Shown: piece after piece, positions 8,270-16,004 of the stretch
Position numbering within the stretch: the first letter of the stretch is position 1
Layout: each line of letters begins with the position of its first letter
NCBI GenBank assembly: GCA_016711405.1
Contig: JADJSZ010000050.1
Location: forward strand, 1 to 64,000
Length of the DNA stretch: 64,000 nucleotides
Reading direction: 5' to 3'
Origin: Candidatus Hadersleviella danica
GTDB lineage: Bacteria > Chloroflexota > Anaerolineae > Promineifilales > Promineifilaceae
The notes under the pieces: model-generated
What the model was told of the DNA's origin: nothing
Databases searched by the model: none
Seen by the model: the letters and a program-made list of their open reading frames with translations, nothing else
Program-made: the position numbers and the translations under genes

Positions 8270-8481
8270 GGTTATTCGCTATTGGTTACTGGTTATTGCC
8301 GCCATCACCAAGGGTGTATTTCATTTGAGTTGGAGCTTTGTAGGGGTAGGCCTTGTGCCTACCCAAAATCTCAGTTAAACCAACACCTAGGGCAACCACA
8401 AGGGTTGCCCCTACAACCTGCCTCAACTCAGATGAAACACACCCCATCACTAACTGCCCAATAACCAATAACCAATAACTC
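8270..8481. repeat. Heptad array TTATTGG/CCAATAA split by a MITE-like element
   Basis: The left arm (8270-8297) has GGTTATT/GGTTACT heptads and the right arm (8457-8481) CCAATAA heptads. The 133-bp element 8312-8444 lies between the arms, roughly where the hairpin loop would be. The array starts six bases after the msrP stop codon and ends at the msrQ start region. Confidence 0.88.
8312..8444. mobile_element. MITE-like element, GGGTGT terminal repeats, copy 2
   Basis: 133 bp. The left end reads GGGTGTATTTCATTTGAGTT and the inverted right end GGGTGTGTTTCATCTGAGTT. The interior holds a second inverted repeat of the TGTAGGGGYARSCCTTGTG type that is widespread in cyanobacteria and Chloroflexota. 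It is flanked by CATCACCAA (8303-8311) and CATCACTAA (8445-8453), a candidate 9-bp target duplication with one mismatch. Confidence 0.75.
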
Positions 8482-8485
8482 TTTT

Positions 8486-9103
8486 ATGTCCAAGAAAAAA
8501 CAGCTTCTGCTTCTGCGCATCATCACCCATGTCGGGTCGCTTATCCCCCTTGTGGTGATGGCATGGGATTTTTACTTCCAACAACTCGGCCCTGAACCCA
8601 TCCGCGAGCTGACCTTTCGCACGGGCAAAACAGCCCTCATTCTCCTGTTTCTCTCGTTGGCGGGCACCCCTGTAAGCACGTTGGGCTGGAAAATTATCTT
8701 GCCGTTGCGGAAACCCTTGGGGCTTTACGGCTTTTTATATGTTTGCCTTCATTTGGCCATTTTTGTGGTCAGCTATGGGGTAGTGAGCAATCTATTTCAA
8801 TGGCAATATGTGTGGGAGGAGGCTCTTTTCCGTCGTTATGCGGTGGTGGGTCTCATCGCGTTTGCGTTGCTCGTGCCGCTCGCGGCCACCTCAACCAATT
8901 GGGCAATGCGCAAGTTGGGCAAAAATTGGAAGCGATTGCACCGCTTGGTCTATGTGGTCGCTATTTTGGCGGTGGTGCATTATTTTTGGCTGGCTAAATT
9001 GTCGGAATACAACAAGCCCATCTTCTACGCTGTGATTTTGGCCGTTTTGTTCCTCTTCCGCTTGCCCCCTGTGCGCCAACGAGTGTTGGCATGGCGCAAG
9101 TGA
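8486..9103 (+). CDS. msrQ: Heme-binding membrane subunit MsrQ
   Basis: A 205-residue membrane protein of the ferric-reductase-like YedZ/MsrQ family with about six hydrophobic segments. Features include RTGKTALILLFLSLAGTPV, the histidines of YVCLHLAIFV and WKRLHRLVYVVAILAVVHYFW that are expected heme ligands, and a cytoplasmic KLGKNW loop. MsrQ passes electrons from the respiratory chain or flavin to MsrP across the membrane. Its position directly after msrP supports the assignment. Confidence 0.92.
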   Translation: MSKKKQLLLLRIITHVGSLIPLVVMAWDFYFQQLGPEPIRELTFRTGKTALILLFLSLAGTPVSTLGWKIILPLRKPLGLYGFLYVCLHLAIFVVSYGVVSNLFQWQYVWEEALFRRYAVVGLIAFALLVPLAATSTNWAMRKLGKNWKRLHRLVYVVAILAVVHYFWLAKLSEYNKPIFYAVILAVLFLFRLPPVRQRVLAWRK

Positions 9104-9132
9104 GGAGAGGGGGAGAGCAAGGGAGTGTGTCC

Positions 9133-9933
9133 TTAATCCACCAACGCAATGCCCGCGTCTTCGAGCCGTTCTTGGACAAGGCTGAGGAGGCGCGGCCGCA
9201 TTTCGGCCGCACGGCCGAACCGCGCTTTGGTGGCCAGCGTCAGCTCGGTGTGGTTGCCCATCTCGCCCGAAACACTCAGGATGAGCCACGGCTCGAGCAA
9301 ATTGGGCAGGATGGTGACAGCTTCGTGGCCGAGTTCTTCCAACAGGGGCAGGGCGCGGGCTAAATCGGCCGCCGCCAGTTTGAGGGTAATATCGGCCGTG
9401 GAGAATTTGCCCCGGCTGAAGTTGCGCACCACACGCACCTCCCCATTCGGCACCGTAAATAATTCCCCCTGTGGTGAACGCACCAGCGTGGTGCGAAGCC
9501 GCACCGATTCGATAACCCCCTCCACCGAGCCACCAGACAAGCCCACAAATTCCACTTTTTCGTTCACATCAAAGGTGTTCTCGAACATAAAGCTAATGCC
9601 CGAGAGGAAATCGCTGACCAACGGCCGTGCCCCCAACCCAAAGGCCGCGCTGAACAAACCCGCCATCCAAATGAGTGTGTTTGCCTCGATATAGCGGCTG
9701 AGAATGATAAACAGCCCGGCCGCAATGACCATGAAGCGAATCAGCCCCGAAAAGAGGCCGCGCAGGGTGTTTTGCCGCTCCACACTCAGCGGCCGTCGCC
9801 GCATAGCCCAATGCCCAAACTGGGTCAGATGCCCCGCCATGCGCCACGAAAGCCGATACCCCACCCAAATAGCCAGCAAAACCACGCCCACAATGAGCCA
9901 ATCTTGCCAATAGTCGGTAAAAAAAGTAATCAT
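9133..9933 (-). CDS. MscS-family mechanosensitive ion channel
   Basis: A 266-residue small-conductance mechanosensitive channel. Two or three hydrophobic helices (about residues 13-32, 66-86, 92-115) end in the pore-lining Gly/Ala-rich segment AGLFSAAFGLGARPLVSDF, followed by the MscS beta-domain signature FMFENTFDVNEKVEFV and VPNGEVRVVRNFSRG. It would release osmolytes on hypo-osmotic shock. It is convergent with msrQ (30 bp apart). The C-terminal domain is short but complete for the minimal type. Confidence 0.9.
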   Translation of the reverse strand: MITFFTDYWQDWLIVGVVLLAIWVGYRLSWRMAGHLTQFGHWAMRRRPLSVERQNTLRGLFSGLIRFMVIAAGLFIILSRYIEANTLIWMAGLFSAAFGLGARPLVSDFLSGISFMFENTFDVNEKVEFVGLSGGSVEGVIESVRLRTTLVRSPQGELFTVPNGEVRVVRNFSRGKFSTADITLKLAAADLARALPLLEELGHEAVTILPNLLEPWLILSVSGEMGNHTELTLATKARFGRAAEMRPRLLSLVQERLEDAGIALVD

Positions 9934-9943
9934 AAGGGAAGAC

Positions 9944-10017
9944 GGTTATTGGTTATTGGTTACTCGAGGTGTTGAGTAACCAATAACCAGTAACCAATAA
10001 CGAGTAACAATTAACCA
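9944..10017. repeat. Heptad hairpin array TTATTGG/CCAATAA
   Basis: The left arm (9944-9966) has GGTTATT heptads and the right arm (9974-10017) has CAATAAC/CAGTAAC heptads. The TAA stop codon of the Nudix gene (10011-10013) lies inside the right arm. Confidence 0.92.
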
Positions 10018-10583
10018 ACAACGCCCACCAACTCATCTAACATTTTCAGCGTTAGGCCCCAAATGCGGTGGCCTTCGTACCAGTAGCAGGGCAAGGTGAG
10101 GGTGACTTTGCCCCGTTGCCATGTCATGGTTTGGCGGTTGGCGGGGTTGGCGAGGAAGCTGAGAGGAACCCAAACGACGCTGGCGACTTCGTGCGGGCTG
10201 AGTTGCCACTGGGGTTCGGCCGTGATGTGAAAGACAAAGGGGGTGACTATCATGGGCAAGCGGCGCCAACTGCGCGGCCGAGCCATGATGTCGGATAAAC
10301 GGCCGAGATACTCCCCCTCGGCCGCCAAATTCAGCCCCAACTCCTCGGCCGTTTCGCGGATGGCCGTCTGGTACACGTTGGTGTCGGTCAGGTCGGCACG
10401 GCCGCCGGGGAAACTCATGTGCCCTGACCACGGGTCGCCCACACGGGTGGTGCGCTCCATCAGCAAAACGGATGGCTCGGCCGTATGGGTGGCCAACACG
10501 GCCGCCACGGCCGAACGCATCGTCCACCGCCGCCACCAAAACTTGCGCGGCCGATAGGTGGTGAGGGGGTGATAACTGGACAT
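10011..10583 (-). CDS. Nudix hydrolase, CoA-pyrophosphatase type
   Basis: A 190-residue Nudix protein. The Nudix box region reads SFPGGRADLTDTNVYQTAIR followed by ETAEELGL, with the metal-binding REtxEE core; its spacing is the one seen in CoA diphosphatases (NudL/CoAse). A typical C-terminal region (VTPFVFHI, VVWVPLSFL) follows. It probably hydrolyses CoA or its oxidised forms to 3',5'-ADP and phosphopantetheine. The stop codon is supplied by the neighbouring heptad array. Family assignment is firm; the exact substrate is inferred. Confidence 0.85.
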   Translation of the reverse strand: MSSYHPLTTYRPRKFWWRRWTMRSAVAAVLATHTAEPSVLLMERTTRVGDPWSGHMSFPGGRADLTDTNVYQTAIRETAEELGLNLAAEGEYLGRLSDIMARPRSWRRLPMIVTPFVFHITAEPQWQLSPHEVASVVWVPLSFLANPANRQTMTWQRGKVTLTLPCYWYEGHRIWGLTLKMLDELVGVVG

Positions 10584-10589
10584 GGAAAG

Positions 10590-10685
10590 TAGTGTAATCG
10601 TGTATTAGTTTATTGGTGTATTGGTATATTCGTGTACTCAAATATACCAATACACTCATACACCAATATACCCTTATACTCTATC
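10590..10685. repeat. Octad hairpin array, word ATTGGTGT, twelve units
   Basis: Twelve successive 8-bp units in one register. The left half follows ATTGGTGT and the right half ACACCAAT, its exact reverse complement. It separates the Nudix gene from the ANTAR regulator, and the TAA stop codon of the latter (10674-10676) is within the array. Confidence 0.95.
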
Positions 10686-11237
10686 GCCCCGCACCACCGC
10701 CAACGCCACTTCTTTCAGACTTTGCCGCCCTTCACGGGCGCGGAGTTGGAGCAGACGGTAGGCATCCTCCTCGTTTAAGCCCTTTTGCACCATCAGTTTG
10801 CCCTTGGCACGGTCTACCAGTTTGCGCGTCTCGAGTGTTTCCCGCAATTCAGCGTTTGTTTGCAGGAGAGCCACCATGTCTTCAAACCGCTTGCAAGCCA
10901 CGGCAATGGCCGCCTTCAGCTCGGCGGGAGCAACGGGTTTGACCAGATAGCCATGAATGGGCAACTCGGCCGCTTTTTCGATGAGGTCATCATCGCTAAA
11001 CGCTGTCAGGATTAGGACGGGGATGGGGTTGGTTTGGGCGATGCTTTTGGCCGCTTGCAAGCCATCGGTGTAGGGCATTTGCACATCAAAAATGGCCAAG
11101 TCGGGCAGGTGTTTGCGGGCCATTTGCAGTGCCTCACGGCCGTTGGCCGCCGCCCACACAGTGTGCCCCATCTGCTCCAGCATCATTTTCAGCCCGAGCC
11201 GGATGATAGATTCGTCGTCGGCGATGAGGATACGCAT
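10674..11237 (-). CDS. ANTAR-domain response regulator (AmiR/NasT/PdtaR type)
   Basis: A 187-residue regulator. The receiver domain (1-120) has the acidic pair Asp7/Asp8, phosphoacceptor Asp51 (AIFDVQMPYTDG) and the conserved Lys in YLVKP. The C-terminal ANTAR domain (about 130-185) carries LVDRAKGKLMVQKGL and EEDAYRLLQLRAREGRQSL. ANTAR proteins bind tandem RNA hairpins in nascent transcripts and act as antiterminators. It sits 24 bp downstream of the large kinase at 11262-14612, which is its likely phosphodonor. The abundance of intergenic hairpin arrays makes an RNA-hairpin-binding regulator worth noting, but no link is shown. Confidence 0.9.
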   Translation of the reverse strand: MRILIADDESIIRLGLKMMLEQMGHTVWAAANGREALQMARKHLPDLAIFDVQMPYTDGLQAAKSIAQTNPIPVLILTAFSDDDLIEKAAELPIHGYLVKPVAPAELKAAIAVACKRFEDMVALLQTNAELRETLETRKLVDRAKGKLMVQKGLNEEDAYRLLQLRAREGRQSLKEVALAVVRGDRV

Positions 11238-11261
11238 AGGAGGAAATGCCTGAGCCTACAG

Positions 11262-14200
11262 CTACAAATTAGCAAAATCCACGGGAATGCTGGGCACGGA
11301 AATGTAAAAAGTGCTTCCTTTGTCCAGTTCGCTCTCCGCCCATGCTCGGCCGTCGTGCCGCTCGGCCACCAATTTCACAATCGCCAGCCCCAAACCCGAC
11401 CCCTTGACCTTGATATTGGCGCGGTGCTGAACGCGGTGGAACTTCTCAAACAGCCGCGTCATCTCTTCGGGGGGGATGCCGGGGCCGTTATCCGCCACAC
11501 TGGCCACAATTTCTTCGCCCACCAGCCCATTGGGGGCGGGTTGGCGATAGACCGAGAGGGTGATACGGCCGCTTTCGGGCGCGTATTTAATCGCATTGGT
11601 CACCAAATTGACAATCGCCTGCCGCATCAGGGCGTTGTCCAAATTGAGATAGGGCATCTTGTTGGGCGCATTCAGCACCAGTTCCACGCCACTCTCTTCC
11701 GCCATCGGCGATAAATCGCGCAAGACAGCATCGGCCAAACTATCCAACCGCACAGGCGATTTCATCAGCTCCAGCCCCGCTTCCAGCCGCCCCAAATCGA
11801 GCAGGTTTTTGACCATCGTGTTGAGTTGCTCAATGCCCCGTTGCACCTTTTCCACGTAATCCAACTGCTTCTCGTTGAGTTCACCCACCATGGGGAGCAT
11901 GGTCACAAAGCCGCTCATGTAGGTTAGCGGGCTTCGCAAATCGTGGGAGACCATCTGCACGAAGTTGGATTTCATCTCGTCCAACTCCTTCATGTGGGTG
12001 ATGTCGTGCAAGACGGCCACGCGCCCCTGTGCTTGGCCATCTATGTTGATGATTTTGGCGGCGTTGGCTGAATAGGTGCGTTTGCCGACGGGAATTTCGC
12101 GGTTGTCGTGTTCGGTTTGGGCCAATAGAACTGCTTTGAGTTCTTCGTTGGTCAGCACATCTTGCACCCGACGGCCGTTGACCTCGGCCGTTTTAAGGCC
12201 AAAAATGCGCTCGGTGGCGGGGTTGATGAGCAGGATGCGGTTGGTTTGGTCGGTGACAATGACGGCATCAGCCGTGCTGGCCAACACGGCCGCCAAGCGG
12301 CGACGGCCGCCCTCGGCCGTGGCAAACAGCCGCGCATTTTCCATCAGGACGGCCGCTTGCCCCGCCAACGTGCGGAGCAAATCGAGTTCAGGGCGGGCAA
12401 AATCGCGTGGCTGGCGATAAACCAGCCAAAACACCCCTTGAAAACGGTTGTGGCTAAACAAGGCAAAGGCGACAAGGGCTTGGAAGGGGGGCGGGGTGGG
12501 GTTTGTCTCATCGCCATGCAATTGGCGGCGAATGGTCTCGGGGTTGGGCAAAATCAGCTCGCGCCCTTGGCGTAGCAAGCCCATAATCGTGCGGTCGTAG
12601 AGGCTCATGCTGGTGGCGGAACCCCCTTCGCCAAAAGTGAGCGGGTAACGGCCGTTGGGGTTCATCACCACCAAGCGCACCCCGGCCGCGCCCGTGCCGC
12701 GCAACGCCCCGCGCAAAATTGGCGGAACCCCTTCAGACACATCCAAACTGCCCGAAACGCTCTGGCTGACACTGAGCAGGAGCGACAACTCCTCCACCCG
12801 ATTGCGAAGTACCTTTTGCATGTGGGCAAAGGTTTGGCTCAGTTGTCCTACTTCGTCATCGCCCGCAAGGGTAATGGGGGTGGCGTAATCGCCGCTGGTA
12901 ATGCGTTCGGTGGCGCGGAGCAGTTGGGTGAGCGGCAGGGTAATGCTCTGGGCGAGCCATGCCAGCACGGCCGAAAACAGTAAGGTGGCCAAGGCCAACA
13001 CACCGATAATCGGCATCCCCGTTTGCAAGGCCAGCCCTAACACCACATCATAGGGCACGGTGACAATGACTGTCCACGGGTGGTCTGGCCCTTCTTGGAC
13101 ATAGACGAGGCGACGGGTGTTGGTGCGGCCGTCGCGCCCTTCGTAGGCGGTGTTGCCCTCTTCTTGGCGCAAAATGCGCTCGCCCGCCACATCGCTTTGC
13201 CACGGGGAAAGCACACTGCCCAAGTTGGGATGGGCAATAATTTGCTGTTCGTCGTCCACAATAAAGCCGCTCCCTGTACCAATTTCCCCCGTTAGGGTGG
13301 CGATGAGTTCTTGGAGGGAGACCGCCGCCACACGGCCGACCAAGACGGCCACCGCTTCTCCTGCTTCGTTTTCGACGGGTACGGCAAAGGCGAGAATACT
13401 CCCACTTTCGTCTATGCGGTGCGCTTCGCTCATGGCGGGTGCGCCCGAGCGCAGGGCGGTGAGCACGGCCGCTTGCTCTAAGTTGGTCAGTGAGACTTCG
13501 GTCACATCGTCGTTGGGGTAAAAGGCACTTACCTCCAGTTCGGGTGAGGGGTCGTTGGCCGAGAGGGGGCGCACCAAGAGGATGCGCCGATAAAATGGCC
13601 CTGTGCGGAAGAGCTGGCGCAAGCTGGTGGTGACTTCGTCGGGGTCGTCGCTCTGCAACCGCTCATCCAACCGGTGCTGGGCGAGCAAGTTTTGGCGCGA
13701 TTGCAGAAAGGTGGCGATGTTGCGGCTCACGGCCGTGGCGTTTTGGTTCATCTGGTTGATGACCAAATCGGAGGAGACGTTGAGGGAGAGGTAGAAGACG
13801 GCCGTACTGAGAACGAGGATGAGCGCGGCCGAATACAGCACAAAGCCGCTCAACAGGCGGCGGTTCAGGGTGCGATTAAACGGCGATGTGACAAGCGTTT
13901 GGGGTGGGGTGGGAGCCAGTTGGGGAATACCCCACACCAGCAAGCTGACCAACCCCCCGCTAATCAACCCCTCGAGCAGGGCGAGTAAAAATTGCCCCTG
14001 CAAGGTGGAGCGCGAGACATCTAATGCGGCCAATGAACTGGCTTCGGCGGGGGCATAGACATAGGTGGCCAAGCTGGCCAGCAGGGGCAAGACGAGGACT
14101 AGGGCCAGCGGAGCGGCTACAGGGGGGCGGCGTAACCAGCGATAAAAGCGGCCGAGGTAATTTTGGCGCAACCCCCGCGCCATCAGCCAACCCACCATGC

Positions 14201-14612
14201 CAAAGTGAAATAAATCGAAGATTTGGTGGGTTTGCCACATGCCCCGTCCCAAGCCGCTGGCGGCCGCCACCAATACCACAAGGGCGGGGTCGAGCAACAG
14301 GGCGGCGATTAAAATGGGCACAAAGCCGAGCAGGCGCAAAACGTTAACAGGCGTTTCGGCGACGGCAATGGGGGGCAATAAGTTGTTGGCGGGTAGGTAG
14401 AGGAGGAAAAGCTGGCTGGTGATGAGACTGGCGAAGATGAGGCAGAGGGCGATGAGCCCGTGGCGCGAGGAGGTGGTGCGCCCGTTGCGGCCGTGCCGAT
14501 ACGCCCCCCAAACTGCCAAAGAGATGTACAGGGCTAGGAGAAAATACCCTAGCGGCCGATTGGGCAGGGTGAGGTATGGCGTAAATGTTGCACCCCAAAG
14601 CTTAAAAAGCAT
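11262..14612 (-). CDS. Multidomain sensor histidine kinase (7TM-like, Cache, HAMP, GAF, PAS)
   Basis: 1116 residues. Residues 1-235 form a multi-helix membrane module (RLLGFVPILIAALLLDPALV and others). A further helix near 255-278 leads into an extracytoplasmic Cache-like domain (about 280-545, with LASRxL-type motifs and FIVDDEQQIIAHPNLG). After another helix (about 552-575) come HAMP (ITLPLTQLLRATERI), GAF (about 640-770), PAS (VIVTDQTNRILLINPATERI), HisKA with MVSHDLRSPLTYMSGFV, and HATPase_c with the N box (NLVTNAIKYAP), VADNGPGIP and KGSGLGLAIVKLV. It forms a two-gene unit with the ANTAR regulator. The Cache domain suggests a small extracellular ligand. It is the largest intact kinase of the window. 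Confidence 0.92.
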   Translation of the reverse strand: MLFKLWGATFTPYLTLPNRPLGYFLLALYISLAVWGAYRHGRNGRTTSSRHGLIALCLIFASLITSQLFLLYLPANNLLPPIAVAETPVNVLRLLGFVPILIAALLLDPALVVLVAAASGLGRGMWQTHQIFDLFHFGMVGWLMARGLRQNYLGRFYRWLRRPPVAAPLALVLVLPLLASLATYVYAPAEASSLAALDVSRSTLQGQFLLALLEGLISGGLVSLLVWGIPQLAPTPPQTLVTSPFNRTLNRRLLSGFVLYSAALILVLSTAVFYLSLNVSSDLVINQMNQNATAVSRNIATFLQSRQNLLAQHRLDERLQSDDPDEVTTSLRQLFRTGPFYRRILLVRPLSANDPSPELEVSAFYPNDDVTEVSLTNLEQAAVLTALRSGAPAMSEAHRIDESGSILAFAVPVENEAGEAVAVLVGRVAAVSLQELIATLTGEIGTGSGFIVDDEQQIIAHPNLGSVLSPWQSDVAGERILRQEEGNTAYEGRDGRTNTRRLVYVQEGPDHPWTVIVTVPYDVVLGLALQTGMPIIGVLALATLLFSAVLAWLAQSITLPLTQLLRATERITSGDYATPITLAGDDEVGQLSQTFAHMQKVLRNRVEELSLLLSVSQSVSGSLDVSEGVPPILRGALRGTGAAGVRLVVMNPNGRYPLTFGEGGSATSMSLYDRTIMGLLRQGRELILPNPETIRRQLHGDETNPTPPPFQALVAFALFSHNRFQGVFWLVYRQPRDFARPELDLLRTLAGQAAVLMENARLFATAEGGRRRLAAVLASTADAVIVTDQTNRILLINPATERIFGLKTAEVNGRRVQDVLTNEELKAVLLAQTEHDNREIPVGKRTYSANAAKIINIDGQAQGRVAVLHDITHMKELDEMKSNFVQMVSHDLRSPLTYMSGFVTMLPMVGELNEKQLDYVEKVQRGIEQLNTMVKNLLDLGRLEAGLELMKSPVRLDSLADAVLRDLSPMAEESGVELVLNAPNKMPYLNLDNALMRQAIVNLVTNAIKYAPESGRITLSVYRQPAPNGLVGEEIVASVADNGPGIPPEEMTRLFEKFHRVQHRANIKVKGSGLGLAIVKLVAERHDGRAWAESELDKGSTFYISVPSIPVDFANL

Positions 14613-14637
14613 GCACCCTGTTCCTCAAAGTTCCAGT

Positions 14638-14692
14638 GGGAGATAGCGATAGAGGTTTATGGGCTTGTCTCCCTGCAACGCGACACTCTATC
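14638..14692. repeat. Degenerate GATAGAG hairpin
   Basis: A short left arm with GATAGCGATAGAGG and a right arm with ACTCTATC around a unique loop. It is probably an eroded member of the GATAGAG array class seen at 149 and 31380. Confidence 0.5.
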
Positions 14693-14793
14693 AAATCATT
14701 AGCAGTTAATAATGAAGCGCACCGATGGTAGACATAAACCAGCGTTATGAGTATGAATGATAGCATGGGGCTAGGGTGAGGGCAATTTAGGGA

Positions 14794-14910
14794 GTTATTC
14801 GTTACTGGTTATTGGTTATTGGGTAGCCTGACCAAATTACGAGTTAGGAATTACGAAGTACGACATCCCTTAAGTAATTTCGTACTTCGTAATTCGTACT
14901 TCGTACTTTA
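14794..14910. repeat. Two adjoining heptad arrays, words GTTATTG and GAATTAC
   Basis: Four direct heptads of GTTATTG (14794-14821) are followed, after a 12-bp gap, by eleven heptads in one register (14834-14910). In the second array GAATTAC/GAAGTAC units turn into their complements TAATTCG/TACTTCG at the centre. Two words placed side by side without a gene between them. Confidence 0.92.
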
Positions 14911-14939
14911 TTTACCGCACTCATTGAATTTGGAGGTTT

Positions 14940-15698
14940 ATGAATCGGAATACGAAAATTGCGTTGTGGGGCTGTGGGGGCATCTTAGGAGCGTGTGTCC
15001 TCATTTTGTTGGTGGTGGGGCCTGTGGCGTTGGCGTTGCGGATGCTTGGTTTTCGTTCGTTGGGAACTACGGATCAGTATTTGGCCACGGCCGAGGCCAC
15101 CCAACCAACCCCCGATTGGACGACTTTGCTAGGGAACGGCCCGCTAGAGACGAATGGGAATTTGCCTTTGCCCTTGGTCTCGGTGCAAAGTGTGCAGGTG
15201 AATGTGCAGGGGCAAACGGCCGTGATTGACACGACGGCCGTTCACGCCGAACAAGTTTCCCAAGGCGAAACCGCCACGGGTCAGCCCATCTTCTATGCCG
15301 AATACAATGAAACAGGCGCCAACGCCCTCGCCGATGATTTGCTGACCCAATATGCCCCGCCCGATTTGCGTCAGCAGTTGCGCAACCCCTCGCTCGATTT
15401 TCGGCCGAGTGTGGTTGTGATGCACGCCGAGGCGAATTTGCCGCCGCTGGGGTGGCAACCTGCGGCCGTTATCTTGCTCTTTAACGAGGCGGGAACCCAA
15501 TTTACAGTGACTGGGGTTGAGGTGGCTGGCCAACTATTTAGCACGCCACCCAGTGGGCCATTGGCCGATTGGGTCAATTTGCTCCAAACTGAAGGCAACC
15601 GCGCTTTGTTGGAAACGCAACTGGTCAGCAACGGCCAGCCCGTCAACATCCACCAAATCTTCATTGACCACAATATCCTGCAAGTGATTGCGCGGTAG
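14940..15698 (+). CDS. Conserved hypothetical membrane-anchored protein
   Basis: 252 residues; no family recognised. One N-terminal hydrophobic helix (about residues 8-35, IALWGCGGILGACVLILLVV) anchors an extracytoplasmic domain of about 210 residues that is rich in beta-prone segments (SVQVNVQGQTAVIDTTAV, PAAVILLFNEAGTQFTVTGV). No catalytic motif is evident. The start is supported by GGAGG four bases upstream. The gene stands alone and is followed by a hairpin, a MITE-like element and a bidirectional terminator. Confidence 0.65.
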   Translation: MNRNTKIALWGCGGILGACVLILLVVGPVALALRMLGFRSLGTTDQYLATAEATQPTPDWTTLLGNGPLETNGNLPLPLVSVQSVQVNVQGQTAVIDTTAVHAEQVSQGETATGQPIFYAEYNETGANALADDLLTQYAPPDLRQQLRNPSLDFRPSVVVMHAEANLPPLGWQPAAVILLFNEAGTQFTVTGVEVAGQLFSTPPSGPLADWVNLLQTEGNRALLETQLVSNGQPVNIHQIFIDHNILQVIAR

Positions 15699-15709
15699 AG
15701 GGTATAGTT

Positions 15710-15737
15710 GTCGTGGCGCAATAGTTTGCGCCACGAC
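15710..15737. repeat. Short perfect hairpin
   Basis: GTCGTGGCGCAA and TTGCGCCACGAC form a perfect 12-bp stem with a TAGT loop, 12 bases after the stop codon of the preceding gene. No T run follows, so it may be a processing or stability structure rather than a classic terminator. Confidence 0.7.
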
Positions 15738-15765
15738 GGATGCTTTTAATTCAGCGTCAATCAGG

Positions 15766-15931
15766 CTAGTACACGATGGCGAAATTAACTCGGTAGTTCC
15801 TTGTGTCATTTTGTTGCAAAGTGTGGCATCGCCACCTCGAAGCGAAGAATCCCTAGAAGGTGAGGCGTTTGGGATTGCTCACTTCGTTCGGAATGACAAG
15901 CTAACAACTTATTTGCGCCACCATGTACTAG
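15766..15931. mobile_element. MITE-like element with CTAGTACA ends
   Basis: 166 bp. The left end reads CTAGTACACGATGGCGAAAT and the inverted right end CTAGTACATGGTGGCGCAAA, continuing into matching TAAST-GTTAG. The interior carries a second imperfect inverted repeat around GTCATT...AATGAC of the kind found in dispersed bacterial repeats. There is no coding capacity. Confidence 0.7.
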
Positions 15932-15936
15932 ATAGC

Positions 15937-15973
15937 AAAAAGCCGCAGGCGAGAGTTCTCGCCTGCGGCTTTT
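15937..15973. terminator. Bidirectional rho-independent terminator
   Basis: A perfect 17-bp stem, AAAAGCCGCAGGCGAGA pairing with TCTCGCCTGCGGCTTTT, with A and T runs at the two ends. It lies between two convergent genes and can serve both. Confidence 0.93.
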
Positions 15974-16004
15974 GTTTAAGTGCTACCAACTGTAGCTCTG
16001 TTAA

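Larger units (their letters stand above)
14613..14939. other. 327-bp intergenic region between kinase and membrane protein gene
   Basis: It holds a degenerate GATAGAG hairpin (14638-14692), about 90 bp of unique sequence, a TTATTGG heptad run (14794-14821), a TTACGAA heptad hairpin (14834-14910) and a strong ribosome-binding site (GGAGG, 14932-14936). No gene seen. Confidence 0.7.

Noticed and set aside
8281..8468. Small overlapping open frames on both strands
   Set aside because: They lie within the MITE-like element and heptad arms, with no coding signature.
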